Counted from the stretch's first letter, positions 34,101 to 46,318 are shown. The stretch is 64,000 nt of DNA from Conchocele bisecta (GCA_029237695.1 CM055265.1:71277912-71341911), one strand, 5' to 3'. Translations and numbers: made by a program. The notes: generated by a model from the sequence alone, not told the origin.

Positions 34101-35057
34101 AGACATGTGAGCACTTCATGATACTTCATTGATAGTGTTTTGCAATCATGAACATTCATTGTAATCAGAGATACATAACAGCGACACATCTAAGGTAAAC
34201 ATCTATATTGTCCCGAGTGTCCGGTTTAGTAGGGTTCCACTGTACATGCTAGAATTTTTACGTTACCAACAATAAACTCCCATCACTCAACTCTTCCCTT
34301 TTCCCTTGAGCTGTCACATAATAATTTATTATACCACGCTCTGTCGATGGCCAATCAAAATTGCCCTTGAAACCTGTGGCACAATTAATGTTCAGGGCGG
34401 TATTTCAGCATTCATTGCCATTGGATTTATAAGTCATAGTGAATGCCTGACTATTTGAGAAGGCCGACATATTGTGCAAAGGTATGTACTTTTCTACAAC
34501 ATGTTCCATGTTAATTATGCAAAACAAAGCATCGACTTTTTACGTCCAATATGTTGTTTTGATATGTTAATATGAACAAAAGAAAATATATATTTCAAGT
34601 AGTTATTCAATCGTCCGCCAAAAACGCACTTTAATGTAATTTAGTAAAAAGTTGTTGGAATGTACCGATGCTATATATCCCCGTAATCACTCAATGACAC
34701 ATTATACACAGGCAGTAGTGGCACATGGGTTTTGGTTCGATTGACATAATACTGCTATTCGATTTGATCAGGTGCTAGATGGCAACCGACCATACCATTT
34801 ATGTACAAATAAGTATATTAGTTAATTATCAATCTTGAAACAGTACCATTATATATGTAGATAAATTGTACATACATTACATTGAAGTCAATTATTCCTG
34901 GATGTCCAATTGAGAGAGGCTCCACTGAAATACTATTTATTACATTAAATATATGTGACATTCTAATACATTCGAAAAAAAAAGAGAATTTTTCTATAAT
35001 TTTGTTTTGTTCATGACTTTGTACAACTTTTTAACTTACAACTAAATTTCATTTTAG

Positions 35058-35181
35058 ATAACTGGATTAATGCAACGCAGAAGGCAAGGATGGACGCGGG
35101 AGACGCATCAAATTTTGAAGTCTGATGGAAATTCATATAGGACACCTGTTAGACTCATAATGGAAGATTCGGCCAATGAAG
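35058..35181 (+). CDS. Candidate internal exon of an unidentified gene
   Basis: A 124-nt block lies between acceptor tttcattttag and consensus donor gtatgt. Only one frame stays open: ITGLMQRRRQGWTRETHQIL, then KSDGNSYRTPVRLIMEDSAN EG, 41 codons plus 1 nt. Entry in phase 0 and exit in phase 1 agree with the candidate exons at 31605 and 37954. No family recognised. Confidence 0.35.
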
Positions 35182-35451
35182 GTATGTGCTATGCACCTAT
35201 CAATAGTGGCATTGGCAATAGTACAACCGTGATAGCAAAATGGCAATACAGTGGAACCTCTCTAAACCGGACACCTTGGGAGGTCTTCAGGGTTTCCGGT
35301 TTAGAGAGATACCATTGTAATTAAACACTCGATGGTCACATCTTGTCATTTTCTGTTATGAACAGACAGGACAATGACATACATTACATTGAAACCCATC
35401 TAAATAAGACACATTCGGAGGGTGTTCGGTTTAGAGGGGTTCCACTGTACT

Positions 35452-36591
35452 ATATGGTGGCTCGTTAGGGACATTTCGTTTCTTCGTCTTTTCGCCCTGA
35501 AGGGACTTTAATTATCGCCCTGTCAGATCGATAATTTGCAAATTTACGCCTGGCAAATATAAGCGCCTTAACCTTCGTTTCTTCGTTTCGTCGCATTGTC
35601 TCTTTGTTTTACGCCTACATGACGCTATTTATCGTTTCTTCGCGGTTTCGTTCCTTCGCCGGTTTCGTTCCTTCGTGGCGAAGGAACGAAACCGCGAAGA
35701 AATCATAATTATCGCTTCTTAATCCTCGTCTTTTCGCGCGAAGGAACGATAAAAGAGACGAAGATTAGCGCGTTCCGGTCACACATGCGCAGATGCGTAC
35801 TAACAATTAAGACTGCCATTGTATGAATAATTAATAATATATCAATGTTTTGTCTCTCTTTTTTTATGTCTACCGTTTTATATATGTACTGTATAAGTAA
35901 GAATAATATAATCAGATTGGATATCAAATTACTTGTGCATTAAATTAATTATATTAATTGCTACTTTTGATTTTCAGATTTGATTTCTGTAAACATGGTA
36001 AACCCGAAAGTAGATACTAATAGAATTAATTTAATCCACATGCACTTTGATAGACCAAATTTCAATTCGTGTAATCTTACATACACAGTACATATTTAAA
36101 ACGTCATACATAAAAAAAACCAGAGAAACAACACGGATATATTATTAATTAATTATAAAATGGCAGTCTGCTTGTTAGTACAGATCTGCGCACGTGCGAC
36201 CGGAACGCGCTAATATTCGTCTCTTCCCCTTTCGGGGGTGAAGGGACGAAGAGACGATAATTATCGTTTGGGACGAAAATTATCGTTTGCTCGTGGCGAA
36301 GAAACGAGGAAACGAAGATTAAGGACACTAAATTCGCGTCTTGCAGGCGTTAAACAGCGTCGCGACGAAACGATGAAACGAAGATTAAGGGGTGTTAATT
36401 CGAGAGGCGCAAATTTACGCGGCGCAAATTTAATCGACCTTTTGGGCGATAATTTTCGTCCCTTCGGGGCGAAGAGACGATCATTAGCTTGCCGAAAAGA
36501 CGAAGTTTAATTATTAAACCTCGTTTCTTCTCTTCGCTAATCTTCGTTCCGGCACCACGAAGAGACGAAATGTCCCTAACGAGCCACCATA
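35452..36591. mobile_element. 1.14-kb foldback element, TIR TGGTGGCTCGTTAGGGACAT, TA duplication
   Basis: tggtggctcgttagggacat at the left and its exact complement at the right are flanked by TA. The arms extend through tagcgcgttccggtcacaca / gtgcgaccggaacgcgcta, leaving a ~350-bp AT-rich centre. The arms are packed with short inverted motifs (cgtttcttcg / cgaagaaacg). No transposase frame is seen. Confidence 0.75.
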
Positions 36592-37189
36592 GTACTATTA
36601 CAGTTCCTCCACTATCACAATATAATAGTTGCATAGTTTTTAAACGGGATTTTTGTGTCGCCCACACATGCGTGGGGTAGACGTATTCACCTATTCGCCA
36701 ATATGTTTATACATTCTTTAAAGTTCCCGCTTTCTCTGGGCTCAGGACCACCAAACGTCATCCATGCCTGTCTGGCATTGATGGTTCACTACCCTGGGTG
36801 TTCATATTTGATTCCCCAAGGTCAAGGTCACTGAGGACTTTCACGTTTTTATCATTTGCATTTATTTCTTTTGTTTTGCAAATACAATTTAACCCTTTGT
36901 CCGATTGGATCTTCAGCACTCAATCTCATTGTCAATTGTGTTTTAATGTGTTGCGTCTGTTCTGCAAATACATATTTTCTCTCGGCCAAATGTAGTATTT
37001 TCGGGACAAAATAATCCCGTACATGTAACAGTATCGAAATGCACGACGAACCAAAAATACAATATTCCCACATGTACATTTGTATTTTATGTTTTGCTAT
37101 AAACATAACATCAATTCAAAGTTGAGTTGCAAATACATTGTATAATAAATAATGGAATTATATTATTAATGCAATACATGTACTATCTG
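36592..37189. other. Unassigned DNA
   Basis: No repeat family or exon recognised. Short open frames on both strands have no recognisable motif. Confidence 0.3.
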
Positions 37190-37858
37190 TGTATACGCCC
37201 GTTCGAAACAAAAATAGAGGACGTATTTGTATTCACCATGTACGGGCGGGCCGGCGGGCCATGGACACAGCTTGTCCACGAAATAACTAGAGTGCTACTC
37301 GACGGACCGTGACCAACTTAGGCATGCATGTTTATCACGGCAAGACAAAGACCCCTATTGATTTTTAAAAGTTGCAGATGACTTATCTCCCCTTGGTGGA
37401 CAGTTTTTTAATTTTCGCATTATGTAACATTTTCCACGCAATAACTCAAGTTCCACTTGACACATCTGAACCACCAAATTCAGCATACATGTTTATCACG
37501 GCAATACGAAGAATCACATTTCAAAACTATCGAATTATTTATGTCCCCTTGGTGGCTATTTTTTACGTTCGCCTTCTATGTCATTTTCCATGCAATAACG
37601 CAAGTTATGCTTCGGTATACATATGCAAGAGGGAATTGATCGATTTTCCAAACAAAATAATGAGCTATTTCCGCGCTTATAATGGCTATTTTTAATTTTC
37701 GCGTCTGTATCTTTTTCCTCGTGATCACAATTTATACTTGTTTATTATGGCAAGAAAAGGAACCCTATTGAGTTTCTTATTTTTTTCCAGCGTGTTATCT
37801 CCCCTCGTTTACTGGCTATGCCTCGACGAGCATATATTATGACCTACGGCACTCTTAT
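37190..37858 (-). mobile_element. Full-length pearl-like element (agtgccg... family), minus orientation
   Basis: On the minus strand the 5' end is agagtgccgtaggtcataat...gctcgtcgaggc near 37858. About three ~165-bp units follow (acatgtttatcacggcaa, ttatctccccttggtggac). The 3' end is ggcccgccggcccgcccgta and a hairpin finishing near 37190. Confidence 0.7.
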
Positions 37859-37953
37859 TTTATGTTATGTATTAGCCGTAACATATTGGCTGGTATTGGT
37901 AGACCAGAACATAGATGGTGTTTCATTTGGCTGTACATGTCTGTATTTTACAG

Positions 37954-38085
37954 GAGACGATGAAATGTGCGAGATTGACCAAGAACCAAAGAAGGACAAG
38001 ACTACGGTACTACGTAGACAACTTCTGCCAGCTCTGCCTAAAGTTCCATCACTTCATGGGATTCGACCCCGTTAACCCGACCTAA
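37954..38085 (+). CDS. Candidate terminal exon of an unidentified gene
   Basis: After acceptor gtctgtattttacag two frames stay open. The phase predicted by the exon at 35058 gives GDDEMCEIDQEPKKDKTTVL then RRQLLPALPKVPSLHGIRPR and a stop at 38072. The alternative gives ETMKCARLTKNQRRTRLRYY ... FHHFMGFDPVNPT with a stop at 38083. An AATAAA at 38591 could end the 3' UTR. No recognised domain in either frame. Confidence 0.35.
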   Translation, partial: ETMKCARLTKNQRRTRLRYYVDNFCQLCLKFHHFMGFDPVNPT

Positions 38086-38261
38086 ACTGACAATAGCTGT
38101 TGACAAGATTGTCACAATCAATATTTTGTTGCAACTGTATTTCTGTTCAACCGAGATAGTAATGTTCTATTCTATTGCTGATGAAAGCAATACCGTTTTA
38201 CTCCAAATGCTGCTGTTGTGTATAGAAGCATCCTGATGCCAATGCTAAAATATATGTAACT

Positions 38262-38545
38262 CCTAATTAGGAGATACTGCATTTATCTCCTAATTGAGAT
38301 ACTAACTCCTAATTAGTAGATAGTAACTCCTGATTAGGAGATACTAAGTCATAATTGGGAGTTATTATCTCTAATTAGGAGACACTAAGGAGATTGTTTT
38401 AGCATTGACACATATAGTAATTCCTAATTAGGAGAACGTAAGTCATAATTATGAGATAATAACTCATAATTAGGAGATACTAAGTCCTAATTATGAGATA
38501 ATAGGTCCTAATTAGAAGTTGCTATCCAATTAGGAGATACAATAC
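38262..38545. repeat. Array of 'ctcctaattaggag' palindromic units
   Basis: About fifteen occurrences of taattaggag / ctcctaatta and variants, spaced ~20 bp, with gatactaagt between. It would lie in the 3' UTR of the candidate gene. Confidence 0.75.
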
Positions 38546-38590
38546 TTCATTGGCAACAGGACGCTTCCATAGTTGTGTCATGCCGATTTA

Positions 38591-38596
38591 AATAAA
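38591..38596 (+). terminator. Possible polyadenylation signal AATAAA
   Basis: It lies ~510 bp after the candidate terminal exon. Only the hexamer is seen, so support is weak. Confidence 0.25.
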
Positions 38597-38629
38597 ACAA
38601 ATCACCAAATGTGGCTACGTTAATGTTTT

Positions 38630-40335
38630 TACATTCCAGCAACGTTCTCTCGTTGTAGAGTTCATGTAGCACTATTTTACATTGTACGAAAACGTGGTCG
38701 TAATGACGTTGTTTAGGAACATGTTCTTGACATGCAGTGTGTGATTTTACGTTGTGATCTGTACTTCAAGGAAACTTTGAACATATGTGACATAAAAATC
38801 ACTACGTGAAATTTTATGTCAATTAATGTTTTCATACAATGTAACATCACTACGTCAAATCTAGCCAAGAACACGTTTCTGGATAACGCTGCACCAACGT
38901 TAAAATTATGACAATGATACAACGTAAAATCACTACGTGACATCCACGACAGGAAAACTTTCTTAAAATATGTTGTACCGACGTTATTATGCCAACGCTT
39001 CAGGAATGTTGTTGCACAACGTAAATTCCCTACGTTGTATCAATGTCATTATGCCAACGTTTTCTGAATGTTGTCATAAAACGTAAAATCCCTAAGTGAA
39101 ATCTACGTGAGGAAAACTTTACCAATTTATGTTGTACCAACATCAGTATGCCAACGTCTTGTGAATGTTGTATTAAAACGTACAATCACTACGTGAAATC
39201 AACGACAGGAACTCGTTCCTAATTACGTTGTTCCAACGTCGATATGCCAATGTTTTGGGTATGTTGTCTTCAAACGTAAAATAACTACGTGAACTCTACG
39301 ACAGGAAAACTTTCCTGAAGTACGTTGTACCAACATCATTATGAAAACGTAATGTGAATGTCGTCATAAAACGTATAATTACTACGTGAAATCTACGACA
39401 GGAAAACTTTTCTGCAGTACGTTGTTACAACGTCATGATGAAAACGTCTTGTGAATGTCGTCATAAAACGTAAAATCAATACGTGAAATCTACGACAGGA
39501 ACACTTTCCTGGAGTACGTTGTACCAACGTAATTATGAAAACGTCTTGTGAATGTCGTCATAAAATGTAAATTCACAACGTGAAATCTACCACAGGAAAA
39601 CTTTCATGAAGTACGTTGTACCAACGTCATTGTGGCAATGTCTTGTGAATGTCGTCATAAAACGTAAAATCACTACGTGAAATCTACGACAGGAAAACTT
39701 TCCTGAAGTACGTTGTACCAACGTCATGGTGAAAACGCCTTGTCAATGTCGTCATAAAACGTAATATCACCACGTGAAATCTACGACAGGAAAACTTTCC
39801 TGAAGTACGTTGTTACAACGTCATTACTAAAACGTCTTGTGAATGTCGTCATAAAACGTAAAATCACTACGTGAAATATACGACAGGAAAACTTTCCTGA
39901 AGTACGTTGTACCAACGTCATTGTCAAAACGTCTTGTGAATGTCGTCATAAAACGTAAAATCACTACGTGAAATCTACGACAGGAAAACTTTCCTGAAGT
40001 ACGTTGTACCAACGTCATTGTGGCAACGTCTTGTGAATGTCGTCATAAAACGTAAAATCATTACGTGAAATATACGACAGGAAAACTTTCCTGAAGTACG
40101 TTCTACCAACGTCATTGTGAAAACGTCTTGTGAATGTCGTTATAAAACTTAAAATCACTACGTGAAATCTACGACAGGAAAACTTTCCTGAAGTACGTTG
40201 TACCAACGTCATTGTGAAAACGTCTTGTGAATGTCGTCATAAAACGTAAAATCACTACGTGAAATCTACGACAGGAAAACTTTCCTGGAGTACGTTGTAC
40301 CAACGGCTTCATGGCAACGTAACTGCAACTTTCAT
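38630..40335. repeat. ~96-bp tandem array with ACGTTGTACCAACGT palindromes
   Basis: Around 17 units: acgtgaaatctacgacagga, aactttcctgaagtacgttg, taccaacgtcattgtgaaaa, cgtcttgtgaatgtcgtcat. The period settles at 95-97 bp after 39290. Earlier units are more diverged. Because 96 is divisible by 3, several minus-strand frames stay open. I treat these as repeat shadows. Confidence 0.85.
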
Positions 40336-40369
40336 AAAACGTTGTAACAACATTCCTACAACCGAAGAT

Positions 40370-40590
40370 TGTTAGCTGGGTATACGCCACGTTGTATCAG
40401 GCTGCATTTGCTGGCTAACTGATCCGCAGGTACAAGTATAGTGAGTCACTATTCTATAAGCCACGTTATATCAAGCTGCATTTGCTGGACTAACTGATCA
40501 AAAGCTACAACACGTATAGTGAGTCGCTACTATATAAGCCACGTTATATCTGGGTTGCATTTGCTGACTAACTGATAAGCAGCTAAAGCT
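40370..40590 (+). repeat. Three ~90-bp tandem units (gccacgttatatc... gtgagtc)
   Basis: 'ctgcatttgctggctaactg' and 'cgtatagtgagtcgctacta' recur near 40400, 40465 and 40555, directly after the 96-bp array. Confidence 0.65.
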
Positions 40591-40592
40591 AG

Positions 40593-40862
40593 AAAATCCG
40601 GTCTGTCTACGCACTTAGGGCCCCTATAAGTGATTTGAGAAACTCACAAAAACTTCCAAAAGATAAACACACGAACAGACAGACGGATAAACAAAAGATA
40701 AAAAAATAAAAAGTAAACAGACGAACGGACGTACGATGATCATCAGTAGTGAGGGTAATTGTATTAATGCGGAAGGATGTAGCGTTACTAAGTAATGCCA
40801 AAAATAAACGGACAGACAGACAGACAGACAGACAGAAGGATAGGGCGAAACACATAGGGCGA
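40593..40862 (+). mobile_element. Pearl-like element fragment (26.5-kb cluster family)
   Basis: gtctgtctacgcacttaggg at the 5' side, then ttgtattaatgcggaaggat, and a (GACA)n run at 40810-40835. Confidence 0.6.
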
Positions 40863-42640
40863 AATATGCACCGGCGATTTGACGGCGATATTATTCATGG
40901 AATACATGTACGGCGACTTGCGATAAAAAATCTTCGTGCGACAGCCCAATACCTATCGTAGACTTACGAGGAAAGTTACGAACTTCGCAAGAAAGTTCGC
41001 ATGAAGTTGACGTTAGTGAAACGGTAAAAGGCGCCAAAGAAGTTCGTACGATAATTTCTTATCGTAAGAAGTTTAGTGAAACGGGCCCCTGTTCTCCTGA
41101 CTTTTCTACATGTGATTAGCTACATTATACCATATGTTCTACTTCACATTTTGAGTTCTTTGTCAAACGGCAGAACAGGTGAAACTGGCTAATGGCTGGA
41201 ACACACAAAGATGGCCGGCCGATTTGGTCATTCCATGTGCCATATAGGATACAGAAACAAGGCAGTATTCACATATATGTTATACGGATATTCATCATAT
41301 TTACGAAGCAATTATCTTTGAATTAAACGATGATCATGTATAGAACGGGTCCTTAATGGGCAACAAAATAATTCCACATATTGTTATAAAATAGAGCGTA
41401 ATATACGCAATGAGATTCTCGGTTGTTTAATTATTCAAATAAGCATATTGCACAGGTAAGTTTCAGCACATTGGTGTCAATGAAATTTAACAAGAGTTGT
41501 CAGAAGACAACGAAACTCGCCTGTTGGCAGCCTTCACTCAAACTTGGCACAGTTGTATAAAAAACATGAATATCATATAACTTGACCTTCAACGATATTC
41601 AACTTATGCTCCGGACAAGAAATAAACAACAGAAAAGAAAAAAGAGTATGAAATTATCCAAATTAGCGATGCTAATGCTAGACCTTTGACTCAATATATT
41701 GTATGCGTGTGTGAAGTTTTGTTAAAATATTGCACACGCTATTCAACTTAACCCTTAACCGCTATCTTAATGTTGTGTCGTCTGTTGTTTATTTTCCAGT
41801 TTTATGTACATTATTATATTAGCACCACATGACATCGCACCCGTGTTCTATGAACACATTTTCTAGTTTACTATAATTGTTATAAAGCTAACATATAATC
41901 CTTGTCATCTGTTATCTTGCATGAAAATAGTCTGAGTCCACTTACTACAAATGTGGCTGCAACAAAGATTTGTAAAAAGCATAGGCCTAAAATTGATCGA
42001 AAATCAAACTATAGTTTCGCAGAAACTTTTTTGTTGTTGTTGTTGTAGAGATCTACATGTCTGTGTAAAACCCGCACTTATTTTTCGCGGCAACAACATA
42101 CTTCCAGTAAACGCTTGCTCTCTTGTGTCAGTCTCTGCATGATAAAAATAACTGCCGCACAAACTGAGGGTGAAATTATTCACAAACTCTAGCTTGACAT
42201 TGTCTCATATAATATATAATATTATATATGAACAGTATAAATGACGATACATACACACAATTTCGTGCAATTATTGGAGGGGCCAAAACATACTCTGGCC
42301 CCCCACTCTCAATAGGGGAGGGCGCCCCTCCTCCCCCTGCCCACCCCCCGTCCGATCTGGCTGAAAATTGGCATGCCGATAGAATTTGAATCTCAGAACA
42401 AGATGGCGTTTACAGAAAGTCGCAATCTCAAATAGTAAATGCGTCAGTAGCGTCGAAAGTTTGCAAACTGAATAACGATTTGTGGCTTTACTATTTGAGA
42501 TAGCGACTTTATGTAAACGCCATTTCGTTCGGAGATCATAATTCTATCGATTGGTATAGCGACTAGTGAATTAATAATTTTGTACAACATGATTAATCTC
42601 TGATCAATGCGACGGAGTTCAAGGGGCCTCCACTGTATTT
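40863..42640. other. Intergenic DNA with repeat fragments
   Basis: A Harbinger-like MITE end is at 41040-41090 (agtttagtgaaacgggcccc). A pearl 5' end is at 41492 (aacaagagttgtcagaagac), as at 3746. A TTAA-MITE half is at 41755 and a pearl 5' end at 41840-41868 (minus). A foldback pair lies at 42380-42560 (aagtcgcaatctcaaatagt / actatttgagatagcgactt). No gene. Confidence 0.45.
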
Positions 42641-43446
42641 CAGTGGTTCAGAGTGTACCTTGATGTTTCTCCTCAGGAAGCCTCAAGTTTGATTTGCTTT
42701 TTTAGTAATGTTATCAATATGATTGTTCCAGGTTAAGTCGTTAGAAAAGGTAATGCCAATATATTTAGCCGAGGTTACATTATTTCAATTGGGTATTATG
42801 AAGGGAATAGTTAGAGTCAATTACAGCTATGAGTTTTGTAATGTGAATACATTGCCATTTAGATGGTTGAAGCTCATGTCCCACTGGTATTCCCAATTTT
42901 CAAGTTCGTTGAGGTCATTTTGCAAGTCTGTGGAGTGAGACTCACACGTAAGAGTCAGGTAGAGGGCTGTGTCATCGGCAAAGAGAGGACTTTAGAGGAC
43001 GAGACATGTTCCGAGACAAGTGGTCCGATGACCGAGCCTTGTGCTACTCCACAGGCGACAGTAATGGTTTTCGACTGTTCCCCATTTAGTACTATATATA
43101 TACCGGATTGTGACCTGTTATCGAGAAATTATTTGATCCAGTAAAGGGTTTGTCTCTAATGCCGTAGAAGTGTAATTTATATATAAGTGTTTCGTGGTTG
43201 ACCTGGTCAAAAGCTTTACTAAAGTCCAAAATAATAAGGTCAACTTTACGTTTTTGATTAATGGCTAAGAGGAGATCATCTATTAACACATTAACTACGT
43301 TAGCCATCTTACAATGCTCTGGTAGTTCACCCTCCCGTAGTGATTTAATGAAAATAATTTTTAAAAGTAGGGCAAGTTCCCTACTTGTATTTTTCTGTAT
43401 GATATGGGCCTCAACTGATCTGGTCCAGCATCTTTGTGTGGCTTAA
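42640..43446 (-). pseudogene. Jockey/CR1-like LINE reverse transcriptase fragment
   Basis: The minus strand encodes AGPDQLRP, then LIILDFSKAFDQVNHETLIY (motif A), LHFYGIRD, VACGVAQGSVIGPL (motif B) and LFADDTALYLT (catalytic motif C, plus coordinates ~42970-42990). DLQNDLNELENWEYQWDMSF and HL.GNVFTLQ follow. Deletions remove parts between these motifs, and stops are frequent. This is a dead fragment. The clade is inferred from motif style only. Confidence 0.8.
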
Positions 43447-43900
43447 GATTTCCGAAGAGTTTTTCAATACCATTGGTTGACTATATGTAGGCATGTTTGG
43501 TGGCTCGGGCTTGCTATCGGCCTTGTCCTGTAGTTTCATTTTACAGAGGGAGGATAGAGAGATCTGTGATTGAGAGGTAAACACCGACTGAAATTTTTTT
43601 TTATTGTTGATGCAATTTTTGTAGGTATATTAATATTTTTATTCCGTATGTTATGTTATCGTGAAAGAGTTGCCAAATTTGGTGTATGGAGCTTTGTTGG
43701 TATTGGCGGGATATGGTCATTCTGTGTCAAGCTGTTCTGGTCAAATTGTAGAATATGGCCCCAAATAGCCGACCACTGAATCTCCGGGGAGTTTGTGTCT
43801 GATATGTCTGATATGTTTTGTCTGTTCTGATAAAACTTACTGTGTTTGTTCTCCGGTAGACATAGCACTATGGCTTTACTACTGATACATATAGCAAAGT
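43447..43900. other. Unassigned DNA between two LINE relics
   Basis: It may be further 5' sequence of the minus-strand LINE, but no motif is recognised. Confidence 0.3.
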
Positions 43901-43904
43901 AAAT

Positions 43905-45976
43905 AATAAATTATGCAAGTTTTACTCTAGATGGTTCAGAACGTTCATTTAATGAACTTATAAAAACGTTAGATACTTTTGCGAAAATATCTGGTCTCAA
44001 ATTAAATAAATCAAAATGTACGGCCTTAAGGATAGGAAGGTTAAAAAACGACCCAAGCAAATGGTGTAACAGTAATACATACACTTGGTAAAATGAACGT
44101 GCCTCAACATTAGGAATAATATTCACAAACAACAAAACTAAAATTCATGAATTAAATTTATCCCCTAAAATTAAGTCATTCCAACATTGTCTAAATAATT
44201 GGCAAAATAACTGTGTTGAAGACTTTTGCGTTACCTAAACTAATATATCCATTAACTGTGCTCGAAAATCCGGAAGACCGGACAATCGAACAAATTAATT
44301 CTATAATGTACACATTTCTTTGGGATGGAAAACCGGATAAAATATCACGAAATACTATAATTCAAAAGTATGAAAACTACGGTCTCAAAATGGTAAATAT
44401 TCATGCACTCATAAATTCCCTAAAATGTTCATGGATCAAACGTCTAAAAGGTACTACACCAAAACCACTTGAAAAACGCATACAATAAAGAACTAAATAA
44501 ATATGGAGGAGATATATTGTTTAAAAGTAATCTTGATTATAACGATGCCAAGAAAATAATTAAAAAATATACATTCTTGAAACAAATATTAATTTCATGG
44601 TGTAAAATAAACTATAACAATAAAAATACTAACATATCGCACGAAATTATATGGCATACAGCAATATCAAAAACGAAAGCAAAAATACATTTTTCTACAC
44701 AGAATGGCATAAATAAAGTATTATGTATGTGAAGCATATATATGACTATAGGATAAAAGAATTCTATAACTTTGATACTCTAAAAGAAACATACAACATA
44801 AACAATGGAGACTTCTTAAAATATTATATCCTGCTAGGCAATATTAAAGCAGAATGAAACAGACAATGATATTAGAACAAATAGATAATGACATTCCAAA
44901 GTATTTAATATCTACTATATTATCGTCAAATCATGTGAATAAAATATTATACAACAAGGAAATTGACAATATGAGGTTTGCCACACAAAAACATATACTG
45001 AAATGGGAAAACGAATTAAACAATCAAAACATCGAATGGAATTATATTTTCTCATTGCCATACAAAAATACAATAAGTACAAAACTTAGAGCTTTTCAAT
45101 ACAAATATCTAATGCGAATAATTCCGAATAACTCATTTCTGTTCAAATGCAAAATAAAGCCATCAAATCTATGTGATTTTTGTCACATATGGCCGTAGAT
45201 TCAAACAAACACATGTTTTGGGAATGTACTAACATACAACCTTTTTGGTCAGACGTAAACGAACTATTACATACAAGTAGATTAGACTTCACTATGCACT
45301 TCACTTATGAATGTATATCATTCTGTAACGCAAAAGTTCCATGTAAAAAAATAAAAAACAATACTTTATTAGCTTTATCATTCTACTTGCAAAATATTTC
45401 ATTTTTAAATGCAAGTATGAGTCAACACATCCGACAATAGAACACTTTAATGCTTATCTTAAACAGACTATTAACATCGAAAAAACAATTGCCAGTATGA
45501 AAGACAAACTGGACAAGTTTCACTCGAAATGGAATGACTTTATACAGTAAAACAGAAATTAAAATAAATCGACCACTCCTATAAACCCATCCTTAGGTTA
45601 AAGTATTCCCCACCCCCCATTTTCCAATAACACCTTTGTTATTACTTCTTTTAGGAAAACATGTATTTTTTAACCTTGTAAAACCACCCTCATTTCATAT
45701 ACCCATATCGACCTATACAACTCCAATAAAAAAAATGAAAAACTCTCTGTTGCAGGTATATCGCTAGTAATAGATACATTTGTTTAATTCTCTGATGGAT
45801 AACAAAAACTTCTGTCAAAAATAGTTTTTACATGTTATTTTTGAAATTGCATGTACAAATACTTTCGACAGTGCTAGTTTATGTATATATGTATGTATGT
45901 ATTTATGTATGGATGTATACATGTAACCTAGATGAATAAAAAAAAAAAATGAAAAAAAAAAAAAAAAAAAAAAAAA
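43905..45976 (+). mobile_element. 5'-truncated L1/Tx1-clade LINE with poly(A) tail
   Basis: It begins just after where the YADD motif would be: SFTLDGSERSFNELIKTLDT, ISGLKLNKSKCTALRIG. It continues LKTFALPKLIYPLTVLENPE and IMYTFLWDGKPDKISRNTII, the conserved L1-clade block after the palm. The C-terminal region has NLCDFCHI and DSNKHMFWECTNIQPFWSDV. At least four frameshifts or stops occur (44075, 44480, 44730, 45190). The 3' UTR ends gatgaat plus an A-rich tail (45938-45976). The tail ends ~300 bp before MORC exon 1. Confidence 0.85.
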
Positions 45977-46110
45977 GATAATGTATGAAAAAAGAAGTTA
46001 AACATGACATAGATATATGACATGTTAGTCTAGTTCTCCGGGCACTCTGGCTTTTCTTCGCCGTAAACAATAGCATGCCTGATTGTGTGCCAGAATGCTG
46101 GTCGTGTATG

Positions 46111-46118
46111 TATATAAA
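46111..46118 (+). promoter_or_regulatory. Possible TATA box upstream of MORC exon 1
   Basis: TATATAAA lies 165 bp before the proposed start codon. Only the motif is seen. The AT-rich context makes chance likely. Confidence 0.2.
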
Positions 46119-46282
46119 AAAAACATTAGCCAACATATTTGGGGTATTTCTTACACTTTTCACAGCCAGCACAAATTAACTGGGGTATGCCGAAAGAAAG
46201 ACTCTCACAATCTTTTGAGAGGTAATTTGAGCCGAAAATTCAGCGATTGAAAATGTGATATACAACAACAACAACAACAACA

Positions 46283-46318
46283 ATGGCGTCGAGTTTTGGA
46301 GGGGTAAAGACTTCCAAG
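46283..46318 (+). CDS. MORC3: MORC3/4-like ATPase, exon 1 (start codon)
   Basis: ATG after an (ACA)n run in a favourable context (caacaATGg) opens [12 protein letters not shown]. It ends AAG before donor gtaaat, 92 bp from the next exon, in phase 0. Family members have a short variable leader of similar length before PKFLH. The LINE-derived frame further upstream is not used. A non-coding 5' exon cannot be excluded. Confidence 0.75.

Larger units (their letters stand above)
31668..35057. other. Candidate intron with MITEs and mirror repeats
   Basis: Contains the TTAA MITE at 32131-32650, the ttaaccctttcaacaccaca repeat at 32818-33090 and the small inverted repeats at 34027 and 34210. A 121-codon minus-strand frame at 33474-33839 has no recognised motif. 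No confident exon. Confidence 0.35.

Noticed and set aside
33865..34110. Candidate exon after acceptor gttttattttcag
   Set aside because: Frame runs into the dispersed inverted repeat and has only a weak donor (gttaaa).
36238..36510. 90-codon Arg-rich frame
   Set aside because: Lies wholly in the arm of the foldback element and translates its cgaag repeats.
39827..40390. Minus-strand frames with repeated FHVVILRFMTTFTRRF
   Set aside because: Produced by a 96-bp repeat unit divisible by three; no start, splice or family support.
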